Source: Zygnema cylindricum (taxonomy: Eukaryota > Streptophyta > Zygnematophyceae > Zygnematales > Zygnemataceae). Taken from it: a DNA stretch of 64,000 bases. The notes under the pieces are model-generated. The model was not told the origin of the DNA. It saw nothing but the letters and a program-made list of their open reading frames with translations, and searched no databases. The DNA lies in NCBI GenBank assembly GCA_037447655.1, contig JBBHKE010002976.1, positions 457,449 through 521,448 on the forward strand. The letters are read 5' to 3'. The translations under genes were made by a program, and so were the position numbers. Positions 22,430-35,264 of this stretch are shown here, in pieces. The first letter of the stretch is position 1. Each line of letters begins with the position of its first letter.

Positions 22430-22885
22430 CCAGTGCAATTGTGTACGGTTTGCGCTGAATACAAAAGCAGGGTACGGTACTGTACTGTACTCATATGCCG
22501 TACAGGAATATCTGAGGAAGTATCCAGGAAAATGGACCAGTAGGGACGGAACCTGTCCTTCATTATAGAGATGTCGCCGTCAAATTTTATTGCGATTTTA
22601 TACTTTATTAGAACTGTTCAAACGTATCAGGATAATCAAATCTAGTAAAGTACAGTTTTCGTTCGAGTTTGTCATGTAATTCACGAAACTCGTGGAACTT
22701 GGGATTCACCTGGCACACGTGCAATGTCAGATTCCACCCTGTTCATGGTCCACGTGAGCTGGATTTTCGAACCTGAGCGCTGGATCAACTGCTATAAAAG
22801 CCACGTGGGAATCATAGTTATACACCGGCCAACTGGTCAACATTCGTGCGTTGCAACATTTCATCCAATGGCAACGTTTCATTCA
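22430..22885 (+). repeat. R3 repeat, copy 2
   Basis: Diverged partner of 14095-14760. Ends where the hAT-1 copy and its duplication begin. Confidence 0.6.
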
Positions 22886-22892
22886 CCTGACT

Positions 22893-23459
22893 CATAGTTC
22901 AAAAGTAGGCGTTTTTATGGTAGGCCTTTGGTAGACGCACAAAACTTGGCACAAAACTCGCGCAGAGTAGGCACTGTATGTGTGTGCATTGTGCACACTT
23001 TTGTACAAACGTACGATTGTGACGTATGATCATAGTACTGCGCACGCCGCCGGACGATTTTTTTTAGCAAACTGACACGGCGTAGGATGACATTCCGCGG
23101 GAAAGAAAACCCGGAAAAGAAAGAAAAACGAGGACGTAAGTCCTATCGTATGTTGTGTTATGGGCTTTTCATGTGATCTCCTTAGATCGCTACTTTGATC
23201 AGCGACCGTCCGATCGTCCAAATCTGACAGTTTAAATAAAAAAATACCTCCAAAACTCACAGAAAAAAAAAATTTGTCCGAATGTTTTTCAAAATTTTGA
23301 CATGAAGTTTAATTCTCTATCGACCGATGTGCAACTCAACCCTGTTCCTATTTTATTTCATTTTGCGACTAATACAATACAGGTCTTAAGGGCATATTGT
23401 ATGTTTTGCGCACAATAGGGATATTGTATGGGCGTACGGTCACCTACTTTTGAACTATG
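22893..23459. mobile_element. hAT-1 element, copy 2, with 8-bp duplication
   Basis: CATAGTTCAAAAGTAGGCG to CACCTACTTTTGAACTATG, flanked by ACCTGACT at 22885-22892 and 23460-23467. 567 bp. No transposase. Confidence 0.95.
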
Positions 23460-23509
23460 ACCTGACTAATTGCATGAAATGTTCCAGAACCGTACGACTG
23501 AAGGGTGAA

Positions 23510-23745
23510 ACCACACTGCAAAAGGTATCCTCGTCTTAACGGTTAAGGACAGCTTGTCACGATTGTAGGTACAGTAGTTCCACATACACTCGATTCCTCT
23601 ATTTGTGCATAATCATGTTAGTTGCTTTAGTGATGATTGGTAAATACTTGTTTCATTAAGCATTGTTTGTTCTTCTTGTTCTTTACCCCATTATTTACCC
23701 AAATGGTTTTTCAGTCTGAAGTTTTTCAATAAAGTTTTAACTCGA
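23510..23745 (+). repeat. R4 repeat, copy 2
   Basis: Partner of 18840-19130, ending TTTCAATAAAGTTTTAACTC. It is followed directly by the R2 repeat. Confidence 0.55.
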
Positions 23746-23754
23746 GTTAGGGTG

Positions 23755-23882
23755 AAGTTCCATTAGGACATTTTGTAATTCTACGGCCAACATTACAAAA
23801 TGCTACAATTTGAACGACGTTCCATTGCGCAGAGTATGTAATCCACGTGTTCATATTTTAGTGGTACCACGTGAGTTAAGAT
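23755..23882 (+). repeat. R2 repeat, left part, split by copia
   Basis: GGGTGAAGTTCCATTAGGAC and the next 100 bases match 58509-58610. The remainder resumes at 36737 after the copia insertion. Confidence 0.8.
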
Positions 23883-24921
23883 TGTAACTCTGAGACCTCC
23901 ACAAGTCCTCAGAGTAGACAGCTTCCAAGAAGCCTCTAGCATAATCCTGACCCTTTTGTGTTTCAGCAAAAATAATTGCCACCCTGGCAGACAAAAACCC
24001 TGACCACCTGCACCCTTGTGAAGGCAAGACTCCCCTGAGTCGATAGCAAAAAGAATCTCTGAATTTGCTCCACTGAGCAGTAAGTTATGGAGGGTCAAAG
24101 TTGACCTTTTATACAGAAGCTCTCTGGGAGAGAGGGTCCTATCTTCTAAATTTTTCTAAGTCCTATCACTCTCACAGACTCTATCTACTGATGTACGGAA
24201 CCAATCAGAATATAGTTCCGTACGCAAAAGTACAGCTGCCGGTGTACTTTAGGTACGAACATTGTACGACATGGCCTAAATGTCATATCCGGATTCGGTG
24301 CCATAATCTCCGGAGATTCCACGATCCAACGTAATTTCGCCACGCGTCATCCGATGTGGCAATGGCCACAAACCGCTGAAATCTTCCTCTGCGATCTCAG
24401 CGCTAATTGCGGCCGTCCGATTAGAATCTAATTTAATCGTAGCCATAATAAATACATGCGCTGTATTTGTTTCACTTACGAAACAAATGCGCGGTATTGA
24501 TTTTTAGTCCGTACGGTAATCCGTACTTTATATATTACCGGATCTATGTATCCCGTAATCTATTATAGTTAAATGAATTATCGTACGTATACATATTTAA
24601 TTAATTATCAAACTATATACCACATAACATCAATCCTAGACTTAACGGTTAAGGCTACCGGCTATTTCCTGTCTGCCGGCCGGCAGGTACAAGGATCAAT
24701 TCCTGTCGCCGGCACATACATTTTAAATAAATAAACCTTAACTAATATAAATTTCTCGTAAACCTCAGGATAGCCTAGGTAGCCATGGCTCTAGCTTCCT
24801 CTCCAATTTCTCAGTGACTGCGACGAGTTTGAGAGTTTGGAGAAAGAAGTTAGAGATAGACTGCCTCGGCTTCTTTATTTCTTTTCAGACCTAAAAATAC
24901 TTTAAAACCATTAATTTCTAA
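23883..24921 (-). repeat. 3' LTR of copia element 1
   Basis: Starts TGTAACTCTGAGACC on the plus strand and ends TAATTTCTAA next to the polypurine run (CTCCCCTTATTTTC). Contains the tRNA-like block at about 24636-24718 and several GTACGG/CGTACG motifs. Confidence 0.85.
24636..24718 (+). other. tRNA-like block inside the copia LTR
   Basis: CTTAACGGTTAAGGC resembles the A-box end of Leu/Ser tRNAs (GCGGTTAAGGC), followed by a strong hairpin CTGCCGGCCGGCAG and AAGGATCAATTCCTG, a B-box and T-loop look-alike. Equivalent blocks are at about 30655-30740, 36045-36122, 36452-36530, 39915-39990 and (reverse) 44850-44935. Probably a tRNA or SINE-head fossil, not a working gene. Confidence 0.45.
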
Positions 24922-24970
24922 CTCCCCTTATTTTCTAGTCAATCTTTAATTTCAGACCACACTTCTCCCT

Positions 24971-27789
24971 TCAAAAAATTAGCTTAGGGGAAGGCACAGG
25001 TTTGGTCATCATATCCGCTACCATCTCACTATCTGGTCTATACTCTAAACTGATTATTTTGTTTTCTACTTTTTCTATAACAAAGCTGAGTCTGATGTCC
25101 ATGTGTTTGGCTTTAAAATGATGTTTAGGATTGGAAGAAATAGCGATTGCTGCCTGATTATCCCAAAATATTTTCTGCACACCACTCTTAAGGTGACTAA
25201 GCTCACCAAGCAAAGACTTGACCCACATCAATTCTTTTACAGCAGAGCAAGAGGCCATATACTCAGCCTCCATGGTGGACTGAGCAATAACCTTTTGCTG
25301 TTTGCTACTCCAACAGCAAGCCCCATCACCCACATATAATACATATCCAGAAGTGCATCTCCTCATCAGAGCATCACCATAACTAGCATCACTCCAAGTA
25401 GTGATGTCAGTATTCTCCCCACCCAAATGAAACCATAGATCCCTAGTTCCTACCAAATATATAGGGACTCTCTTAGCTGCCTCCCAATCCTTCTTAGTGG
25501 GAGCATATAGACTTCTACTCAGCACTCCTACAGCTGCAGCTAAATCCGGCCGGGTACAATTCATAAAATAGATTAGACTTCCCACTACTTGTTTGTAAGG
25601 AATAGTCTGCATGAACTTCTGTTCATCAGGAGATAATTCCTCGTCTAAGACTATGACTCCTTCTTCCTCACTCCCCTCACTTCCCTTCTTCAACTCCATT
25701 GGAGTTGTGCAACTATTAGCTTTATCCATTTGAAATTTTTCAAGCATGTTCCCTATTGCTTCCTTTTGAGTTTGTCTTATAATTTTCCTTTTTCTGTCTC
25801 TCTCTACTTGAATTCCCAAAATATATCTTGCTTCTCCCATATCCTTCATTTCAAATCTCCCCTTAAGATCGGTTTTCAGTTTGTTAATTTTTTCCATTCA
25901 TTTACTTAAAACAAGCAAATCATCAACATAAATTGCAATAAATATAAAACCTTCCTCATCTTCGAAAACATAGATTGAGTGATCTGAGCTGATCCGAATA
26001 TATCCCAGACCGGTAAGAAACTCATCAAGCTTCTTATTCCATTGTCGAGGCGCCTGTTTCAAACCATAAAGAGATTTAATCAGCCGGCATACCTTACTCT
26101 CCTCTCCTTCCGCCACAAAACCTTCGGGTTGTCACATGAAGATCTCCTCTTCCAATTCTCCATGCAAAAAGGCTGTCTTGATGTCCATCTGGTGCACTTC
26201 CATGTCTTCCGCTGCTGCTAAACTGAGAATTATGCTGACGGAGGGAAATTTGACCATCGGGGCAAAGGTTTCCTCAAAGTCAATTCCCTCCTTTTGTGTA
26301 AATCCATTTGCCACTAATCTGGCTTTGTAGCGCTCGATTATGTTATCTGGGTTCAGATTTAATTTGAAAACCCACTTACAACCGATTGGTTTTCGGTTAG
26401 GTGGACAATCCACCAGCTCCCAAGTATCGGCTGCCATAATTGAGTCTTTCACCGATTCTTTTTGGACAAGTCATCGCCTCTCCATAAGTTTGAGGTTCAT
26501 CTTGATGAGATAGTTTAGTTACCTTGTTATAAACCTGTTTTTCTTGCAATCTTTTGCTACTTCTCCTCCCCCCCTCAAAATCTGAGGCCGGAATAGTTGG
26601 TTCTCGTGGATTCTTTCGAACAAACTTGACTTCTCCCCTATCCCTTGATTCCGAATCAATTTCCACCACGTCTTCTGCTTCGAGTAGAGTTGTCACTAGA
26701 GTTTCCACAGCCGAGTCTTTTTCAGTCTGATTTGTTCCTGCAAGAATGTCATCTTCTCTAAAACCTGGATAGTTAGGAAGCTCAAAGTCATCGGAATTTT
26801 CTGACTCAAATCTGATTTTTACTGACTTTGTATATTTGAAGGGATCCACAGACTTTCCTTCATCCATAACTACTAGATGCTTTACTAAGATTATATCTTC
26901 TCTTTTTAGATCATAAACTCTATATCCTTTAACATCCTCATCATATCCTAATAAGTATCCCGGTTTTCCTTTAGGATCTAGCTTCCAATTAGACCGATCA
27001 GTATCTAGACTGAACACTTGACTACCAAAAACCTTTAAGTGAGATATGTCTGGTTTCCGGCCTGTCCATCTCTCATAAGGTGTTTGGTCTTTTATAGCTG
27101 AAGTAAGAACTCTATTCTTGAGGTAATTAGCACAGTTTATTGCTTCTGCCCAAAACCTTTTTCCTATCTTTTTATCTGACAACATACTTCTAGCACTATC
27201 ACTTAGTGTTCTATTTAACCTTTCAGCTATCCCATTCTGTTGCGGATTTTTTGGAACTGTCTTTTGGTGTTGAACCCCAACTTCCCTCAGAAAATCCTCA
27301 AACTGGTAAGAAGTATACTCTCCACCATTGTCACTCCTTACTCTCTTGATTGGAGTTTCATGGAGTTTTTCGCTCCATGCTTTATATTGTCTAGAACAAT
27401 CCTCAGCTTCGGACTTGTTTTTCAAAAAATATACCCGGGAATACCGAGACCAATCATCAGTTATAGTCATCATAAATCCCTTCCCCCCCCGGTGAGGGCA
27501 CTTTAGCCGGTCCCCAAATATCTGTGTGTACTAGATCTAGAATTTTTTCTCCCTTATAGGTGGCTGACTAAGGAAAGGGTAATCTGTGTGCTTTACCTTG
27601 AGCACATCCACTACAATCACTTTTATCATCACTCTCACTGAACTGAATCCCTTCCACCACTCCCATCTTTTTCATCTCTCTTAACTTATCGAGATTAACA
27701 TGCCCAAGCCTCTTATGCCACATCATAATATCATGAACACCAGCATAATAAAGTTTCTTCTTTTCATTACTTAAGATCAGCCTAAACAT
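24971..27789 (-). pseudogene. copia element 1 pol (integrase, RT, RNase H), broken
   Basis: Order on the minus strand: GAG-pre-integrase zinc region (WHKRLGHVNLDKLR, then CSGCAQGK), integrase core (TDDWSRYSRVYF, RSDNGGEY, QNGIAERLNR, giving the D, D and E positions), reverse transcriptase (WKWVF-like KWVFKLNLNPDN, HQMDIKTAFLHGELEEE, YVDDLLVLSK with the catalytic DD) and RNase H (TTWSDASYGD, STMEAEYMA, WDNQAAIAI). Breaks: a stop after LPFP at 27568, a frameshift in the C-run near 27480, a frameshift near 26456, a CGA-to-TGA-type stop near 26132, a stop after LVLSK at 25898, and a Cys-to-stop change at 24971 that removes the last 11 residues present in element 2. Cannot encode a working polyprotein. 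Confidence 0.9.
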
Positions 27790-27918
27790 CCCATGGCTAC
27801 CTTTCTCAGCAATGAAATAGACATCCTCCTCAAAACTAGCAGTAAAGACTCCTTCCCTAGTGCTAGTGAAAAAACCCTTATCATCTAATACCGATGTAGA
27901 GATAAGATTTTTATTCAG

Positions 27919-29216
27919 CTACGGAATAAACAATACATCGCAGAATGTTAATATGGATGTCTTTCCTTCTACTAACACTTTCAGATCTACCGATCCTACA
28001 AGAGTAGTGGTGACTATCCTCCCATCCTCGTACTCTATCTCTACGGTGGGAATCTTTCTTATCTTAGTGAACAGGTGTCTATCCTTACACATGTGCATGG
28101 AGGCACCTAAATCTACAATCCAGCTTGCTTCACCTTTCAATCCACCGTAAGCACATTTCCGCATTCGTGGAATTTCGACCTCATTTTTCGCCTCCAACTC
28201 CTCATCCAAAAGGAGCTCACCGTCCTCGTCCTCGTATTCCGCCTCAAGTACCTGTGTGACAAGGGCCTTTTTCTTTCCTCTCGGGGTACCACCGGTCTGC
28301 CCCTCCTTTAACCGAAGCTCGGTTAGCTTGGTGCACTCTGCCATATAGTGCCCCCGGTTTCTTACAAAAATGACATAAACCTTTGGGAGCCCTTGGTTCG
28401 AACTCGTCGGCCTGTTTTTTCTGCTCCCTACCCCCATAGTTTCCGACCGGTTTTCGGGAATCCCTGTTCCTCCAATCAGTCGTTGTTGCCAAGGCTTGGC
28501 CACTCTTTCCTCCCCTTCGGATCTCAATTGTATTCTCTTGAACGAGAATCATCCTTACTACTGAGTTCCATATCCACCTTGAGTTAGGCAAGTCCTGCAC
28601 ACGGTAAACTATGTTCACGAACTCATCAGGTAACTTCATCAGTAAACAGTTAACCTTTTCTTTTTCACTAAAATCTTTTCCCGCACTCTCTAGCTCCATG
28701 AAGAGTGTAGCAAGCTCATTGCAAAAATCCAACATATTTCCCCCTTTGTATACATACTCCTTAACTTTCTGATCAGCCAACTATTGTTGCTGAATCGTAC
28801 CACTTCGGTACATCTCTATGAGAGCCATCCAAAGATCGGATGCCCTTTCTACCTGCAAATGAGGACTTGCAAGTCTTTGAGTGAGATGTTGTTGGATGAA
28901 GTGCTTTGCCGCCATATTGTTGAAGTCCCAGGTTTGAGTATCATTCTCCTCATTCCTCAGAATAGGTGACATGAATGTCGAACCAGTTGCTATTGGTGTG
29001 GTTGTCTCCTTCTCCTTTCCTTTGTCCACCACCTCTCCTTCTTTTGTTTCCTCCGTTGAAGGTGGATCCTCTTTCCTGGTGAATCTGGTTCCTACAAACC
29101 CTGGAGGAATTCCAAGACTTGATGGACGCCCCAAGCGTCCACTCACTATCCCCCAAAACCTTTTTTCGCATAGAGCTCCTATCATCATACTTCCCAGTAT
29201 ATGAAGCTAGTTCCAT
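27919..29216 (-). pseudogene. copia element 1 gag and protease, broken
   Basis: The start is taken at the ATG at 29216 (MELASYTGKYDDRSS), 35 bases inside the primer site. Gag has the UBN2-like LWMALIEMY and LADQKVKEYVY...LLMKLPDEF segments and a CCHC zinc knuckle (CHFCKK...GHYMAEC) split by a frameshift near 28350. The protease site reads DLGAS where DSGA is expected, so Ser/Thr is lost. Other damage: a frameshift near 29072, a stop at 28781 within a Gln run, and a Glu-to-stop at 27918. Element 2 is intact at some of these positions, so the lesions arose after the copies separated. Confidence 0.85.
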
Positions 29217-29236
29217 TAAAGATTGGTACCCTAGAG

Positions 29237-29251
29237 GGTGGGCCCATAACC
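29237..29251 (-). other. primer binding site of copia element 1
   Basis: On the minus strand GGTTATGGGCCCACC directly follows the LTR end TTTCA. It is complementary to the anticodon arm of initiator-Met tRNA, the half-tRNA primer known for Drosophila copia. Confidence 0.85.
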
Positions 29252-29899
29252 TGAAACTCTGAGACCTCCATAAGTCCACAGAGTAGACAGTTTCCAAGAA
29301 ACCTCTAAGATAATCCTGACCCCTTTGTGTTTGAACAAAAATAACTGCCAGCCTGGCAGACAAAAACCATGACCACCTGCACCCTTGTGAAGGCAAGACT
29401 CCCCTGAGTCGATAGCAAAAAGAATCTCTGAATTTGCTCCCCTGAACAGTAAGTTATGGAGGGTCAAAGTTGACCTTTTATACAGAAGCTCTATGGGAGA
29501 GAGGGTCCTATCTTCTAAATTTTTCTAAGTCCTATCTCTCTCACAAACTCTATCTACTGATGTACGGAACCAATCAGAATTGAGTTCCGTACGCAAAAGT
29601 ACAGCTGCCTGTGTACTTTAGGTACGGACATTGTACGACATGGCCGAAATGTTGACACATGTCATATCCGGATTCGGTGCCATAATCTCCGAAGATTCCA
29701 CGATCCAACGTAATTTCGCCACGCGTCATCCGATGTGGCAATGGCCACAAACCGCCGAAATCTTCCTCCGCGATCTCGGCGCTAATTGCGGCTGCTGATT
29801 AGAATCTAATTTAATCGTAGCCGTAATAAATACATGCGCAGTATTTGTTTCACTTACGAAATAAATGCGCGGTATTGATTTTTAATATGTACCGTAATC
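29252..29899 (-). repeat. 5' LTR of copia element 1, inner part
   Basis: Starts TGAAACTCTGAGACC on the plus strand and stops abruptly after GTACCGTAATC, where the LTR of element 2 begins. Confidence 0.85.
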
Positions 29900-30943
29900 T
29901 GAAACTCTGAGACCTCCATAAGTCCTCAGAGTGGACAGCTTCCAAGAAGCCTCTAGGATAATCCTGACCCCTTTGTGTTTAAGCAAATATAACTGCCACC
30001 CTGGCAGACAAAAACTCTGACTAACTTCACCCTTGTGAAGACAAGACTCCCCTGAGTCGATAGCAAAAAGAATCTCTGAATTTGCTCCCCTGAGCAGTAA
30101 GTTATGGAGGGTCAAAGTTGACCTTTTGTACAGAAGCTCTCTGGGAGAGAGGGTCCTATCTTCTAATTTTTCTAAGTCCTATCTCTCTCACAGACTCTAT
30201 CTACTGATGTACGGAACCAATCAGAATTGAGTTCCGTACGCAAAAGTACAGCTGCCGGTGTACTTTATGTACGGACATTGTACGACATGGCCAAAATGTC
30301 GACACATGTCAAATCCGGATTCGGTGCCATAATCTCCGGAGTTTCCACAATCCAACGGAATTTTGCCACGCGTCATCCGATGTGGCGATGGCCATAAACC
30401 GCCGAAATCTTCCTCCGCGATCTCGGCGCTAATCCCGGCCGTCCGATTAAATTCGGCTTTAATCGTAGCCGTAATAAATACATGCGCGGTATTTGTTTCA
30501 TTTACGAAACAAATGCGCGGTACTGATTTATGTCCGTACCGTAAGTCGTACATTACATATTACTGGATCTATGTATCCCGTAATTAATTCTAGTTAAATG
30601 GTTTATCGCTTGTATACATATATAAATAATTATCAAACTATATGCTAGGTAACACTACCGCTAGATGAAACGGCTAGGGCTACCGGCTACATTGTGTCTG
30701 CCGGCCGGCAGGTACAAGGATCAATTCCTGCCGCCGGCACATACATTTTAATTAAATATATAAACCCTAATATAAAATTCCCGTAAACCTCAGGATAGCC
30801 AAGGTAGCCATGGCTCTAGCTTCCTCTCCAATTTCTCAGTGACTGCGACAAGTTTGAGAGTTGGAGAGAGAAGTTAGAGGTAGACTGCCTCGACTTCTAT
30901 ATTTCTTTTCAGACCTAGAAAATAAAAACCATTAGTTTCTACA
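29900..30943 (-). repeat. 3' LTR of copia element 2
   Basis: 1044 bp from TGAAACTCTG to TTTCTACA (plus strand). Followed by CTCCCCTTATTTTC, which is the polypurine tract GAAAATAAGGGGAG on the element strand. Confidence 0.9.
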
Positions 30944-30957
30944 CTCCCCTTATTTTC
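30944..30957 (-). other. polypurine tract of copia element 2
   Basis: GAAAATAAGGGGAG on the minus strand abuts the LTR start TGTAGAAAC. The same tract is found at 44611-44624 before the LTR of element 3. Confidence 0.8.
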
Positions 30958-33820
30958 TAGTCAATCTTTAATTTCAGACCACACTTCTCCCTGCAAAAAA
31001 TTAGCTTAGGGGAAGGCACAGGTTTGGTCATCATATCTGCTACCATCTCACTATCTGGTCTGTACTCTAAACTGATTATTTTGTTTTCTACTTTCTCTCT
31101 AACAAAGCTGAGTCTGATGTCCATGTGTTTGGCTTTAAAATGATGTTTAGGATTGGCAGAAATAGCAATTGCTGCCTGATTATCATAAAAACTTTTCTGC
31201 ACACCACTCTTAAGGTGACCAAGCTCATCAATCAAAGACTTGACCCACATCAATTATTTTACAGCCGAGCAAGAGGCCATATACTCAGCCTCCATGGTGG
31301 ATTGAGCAATAACTCTTTGCTGTTTGCTACTCCAACAGCAAGCCCCATCACCCACATATAATACATATCCAGAAGTGCATCTCCTCATCGGAGCATCACC
31401 ATAACTGGCATCACTCCAAGTAGTGATGTCTGTATTCTCCCCACCCAAATGCAACCATATATCCCTAGTTCCTATCAAATATCTAAGGACTCTCTTAGCT
31501 GCCTCCCAATCCTTCTTAGTGGGAGCATTTAGACTTCTACTCAGCACTCCTACTGCTGCAGCTAAATCCGGCCGGGTACAATTCATAAAATAGATTAGAT
31601 TTCCCACTACTTGCCTGTAAAGAATAGTCTGCATGAACTTCTATTCTTCAGGAAATAATTCCTCGTCTAAGACTATGACTCCTTCTTCCTCACTTCCCTT
31701 CTTAAACTCCATTGGAGTTGTACAACTATTAGCTTTATCCAATTGAAATTTTTCAAGCATGTTCCCTATTGCTTCCTTTTGAGTGAGTCTTATAATTTTC
31801 CTTTTTCGGTCTCTCTCTACTTGAATTCCCAAAATATATTTTGCTTCTCCCATATCTTTCATTTCAAATCTCCGTTTAAGATCGGTTTTCAATTAATTAA
31901 TTTTTTCTATTGATTTACTTAAAACAAGCAAATCATCAACATAAATTGCAATAAATAAAAAACCTTCCTCATCTTCGAAAATATAGATTGAGTGATCTGA
32001 GCTGATTCGAATATATCCCAGACCGGTAAGAAACACATCAAGCTTGTTATTCCATGTCGAGGCGCCTGTTTCAAACCATAAAGAGATTTAATCAGCCGGC
32101 ATACCTTACTCTCCTCTCCTTCTTCCACAAACCCTTCGGGTTGTCGCATGAAGATCTCCTCTTCCAATTCTCCATGCAAAAAGGTTGTTTTGATGTCCAT
32201 CTGGTGCACTTCCATGTCTTCCGCCGCTGCTAAACTGAGAAGTATGCGGACGGAGGGAAATCTGACCACCGGGGCAAAGGTTTCCTCGTAGTCAATTCCT
32301 TCCTTTTGTGTAAATCCCTTTGCCACTAATCTGGCCTTGTAGCGCTCGATTGTGTTATCTGGGTTCAGTTTTAGTTTGAAAACCCACTTACAACCGATTG
32401 GTTTTCGGTTAGGTGGACAATCCACCAGCTCCCAAGTATCGGCTGCCATAATTGAGGCCATCTCTTCATTAATGGCTGTCTTCCACCGATTTCTTTCTGG
32501 ACAATTCATCGCCTCTCCATAAGTTTGAGGTTCATCTTGATGAGATAGTTTAGTTACCTTGTTATTAACCTATTTTTCTTGCAGTCTTTTGCTACTTCTC
32601 CTCCTCCCTCAAAATCTGAGGCCGGAATAGATGGTTCTCGTGGATTCTTTCGAACAAACTCGGCTTCTCCCCTATCCCTTGATTCCGAATCAATTTCCAC
32701 CACGTCTTCCGCTTCGAGTAGAGTTGTCACTGGAGTTTCCACAGCCGAGTCCTTTTCGGTCTGATTTGTTCCTGCAAGAATGTCATCGTCTCTAAAACCT
32801 GGATAGTTAGGAAGCTCAAAGTCATCAGAATTTTCTGACTCAAATCTGATTTTTACTGACTTTGTATATTTGAAGGGATCCACAGACTTTCCTTCATCCA
32901 TAACTACTAGATGCTTTACTAAGATTATATCTTCTCTTTTTAGATCATAAACTCTATATCCTTTAACATCCTCATCATATCCTAATAAGTATCCCGGTTT
33001 TCCCTTAGGATCTAGCTTCCAATATGACCGATCAGTATCTAGACTGAATACTTGACTGCCGAAAACCTTTAAATGAGATAAGTCTGGTTTCCGGCCTGTC
33101 CATCTCTCATAAGGTGTTTGATCTTTTATAGCTGAAGTAAGAACTCTATTTTTGAGGTAATTAGCACAGTTCATTGCTTCTGCCCAAAACCTTTTTCCTA
33201 TCTTCTTATCCGACAACATACTTCTAGCACTATCACTTAGTATTCTATTTAACCTTTCATCTACCCCATTCTGTTCCAGATTTTCTGGAACTGTCTTTTG
33301 GTGTTGGACCCCATCTTCCCTCAGAAAATCCTCAAACAGGTTAGAAGTATACTCTCCACCATTGTCACTCCTTACTCTCTTGATTGGATTTTCATGGAGT
33401 TTTTCGCTCGATGCTATATATTGACTAAAACAATCCTGATCTTCTGACTTGTTTTTCAAAAAATACACCCGGGAATACCGAGACCAATCATCAGTTATAG
33501 TCATCATAAATCTCTTTTTCCCCGTTGAGGGCACTCTTGCCGGTCCCCAAATATCTGTGTACTAGATCTAGATTTTTTTCTCCCTTATACGTGGCTGTTT
33601 TAGGAAAGGGTAATCTGTGTGCTTTACCTTGAGCACATCCACTACAATCACTTATATCATCATTCTCACTAAACTGAATCCCTTCCACTTCTCCCATCTT
33701 TTTCATCTCTCTTAACTTATCTAGATTCACATGCCCAAGCCTCTTATGCCACATCATAATATCATGAACACCAACATAATAAAATTTCTTCTTTTCATTA
33801 TTTAAGATCAGCCTAAACAT
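30957..33820 (-). pseudogene. copia element 2 pol, broken
   Basis: Same domain order as element 1: WHKRLGHVNLDKLR, CSGCAQGK, integrase TDDWSRYSRVYF, RSDNGGEYTS and QNGVDERLNR, reverse transcriptase KWVFKLKLNPDN and HQMDIKTTFLHGELEEE, then RNase H TTWSDASYGD, STMEAEYMA and YDNQAAIAI. The C-terminus is complete (KCGLKLKID). Integrase runs without stop for over 320 residues. Breaks lie near 33540, 32550, 32050 (frameshift before the YVDD region), 31900, 31640 and 31254. Younger-looking than element 1 but still dead. Confidence 0.9.
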
Positions 33821-33994
33821 CCCATGGCTACCTTTCTCAGCAATGAAATAGACATCCTCATCAAAACTAGCAGTAAAGACTCCTTCCCTAGTGCTAGTGA
33901 AAAAATCCTTATCATCTAATAGAGATGTAGAGATAAGGTTTTTGTTCAGCTCCGGAATAAATAATACATCGGAGAATGTTAATATGGATGTCTT

Positions 33995-35214
33995 TCATTC
34001 TACTAACACTTTTAGATCTACTGATCCTACAAGAGTAGTGGTGACTATCCTCCCATCTCCGTACTCTATCTCTACGTTGGTAATCTTTCTTATCTTAGTG
34101 AACAGGTGTCTATCCTTACACATGTGCATGGAGGCACTTGAATCTACAATCCAGCGTGCTTCACCTTTCAATCCACCGTAAGCACATTTCTGCCTTCGTG
34201 GAATTTCGACCTCATTTTTCGCCTCCAACTCCTCAATCAAAAGGAGCTCATTGTCCTCGTCTTCGGATTCAGCCTCAAGTACCTGTGTGACAAGGGCCTT
34301 TTTCTTTCCTCTCAGGGTACCACCGGTCTGCCCCTCTTTTAACCAAGCTCGGTTAGCTCAGTGCACTCTGCCATATAGTGCCTCGGTTTCTTACAAAAAT
34401 GACATAAACCTTTGGGAGCCCTTGGTTTGAACTCTTCAGGTTGTTTTTTCTGCTCCCTACCCCCATAGTTTTCGACTGGTTTCCGAGAATCCTTGTTCCT
34501 CCAATCAGTCGCTGTTGCCAAGGCTTGGCCACTCTTTCCTCTCCTTCGGATCTCAATCGTATGCTCTCGAACGAGAATCATCTCTAGCAGTGAGTTCCAT
34601 ATCCACCTTGAGTCTGGCAAGTCCTACACACGGTTGACTATGTTCTCGAACTCATCAGGTAACTTCATCAGTAAACAGTTAACCTTTTCTTTTTCACTAA
34701 AAACTTTTCCCGCACTCTCTAGCTCCATGAAGAGTGTAGCAAGCTCATTGCAAAAATCCAACATATTTCCCCCTTTGTATACATACTACTTAACTTTCTG
34801 ATCAGCCAACTGTTGTTGCTGAATCGTACCACTTTGGTACATCTCTATGAGAGCCATCCAAAGATCGGATGCATTTTCTACCTGCAAATGAGAACATGCA
34901 AGTCTTTGAGTGAGATGGCGTAGGATGAAGTGATTTGCCGCCATATTGTTGAAGTCCCAGGTTTCAGTATCATTCTCCTCGTTCCTCAGAATAGGTGACA
35001 TAAATGCTGAACCAGTTGCTATTGGTGTGGTCGCCTCCTTCTCCTTTCCTTTGTACACCACCTCTCCTTCTTTTGTTTCCTCCGTTGAAGGTGAATCCTC
35101 TTTCTGGTGAATCTGCTTCCTCCAAACCCTGGAGGAATTCCAAGACTTGATGGACGTCCCAACCGTCCACTCACTATCCCCCAAAACCTTTTTTCGCATA
35201 GAGCTCCTATCATC
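33995..35214 (-). pseudogene. copia element 2 gag and protease, broken
   Basis: Gag reads well from MRKKVLGDSEWTVG through KEDSPSTEETKEGE to LADQKVK, where a stop lies at 34786. The zinc knuckle region CHFCKKPRHYMAEC lies at about 34360-34400. The protease site reads DSSAS instead of DSGA. The ATG equivalent to the one used in element 1 is followed by a one-base insertion (near 35221). Confidence 0.85.
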
Positions 35215-35264
35215 ATACTTTCCCAGTATATGAATCCAGTTCCATTAAAGATTGGTACCTAGAG

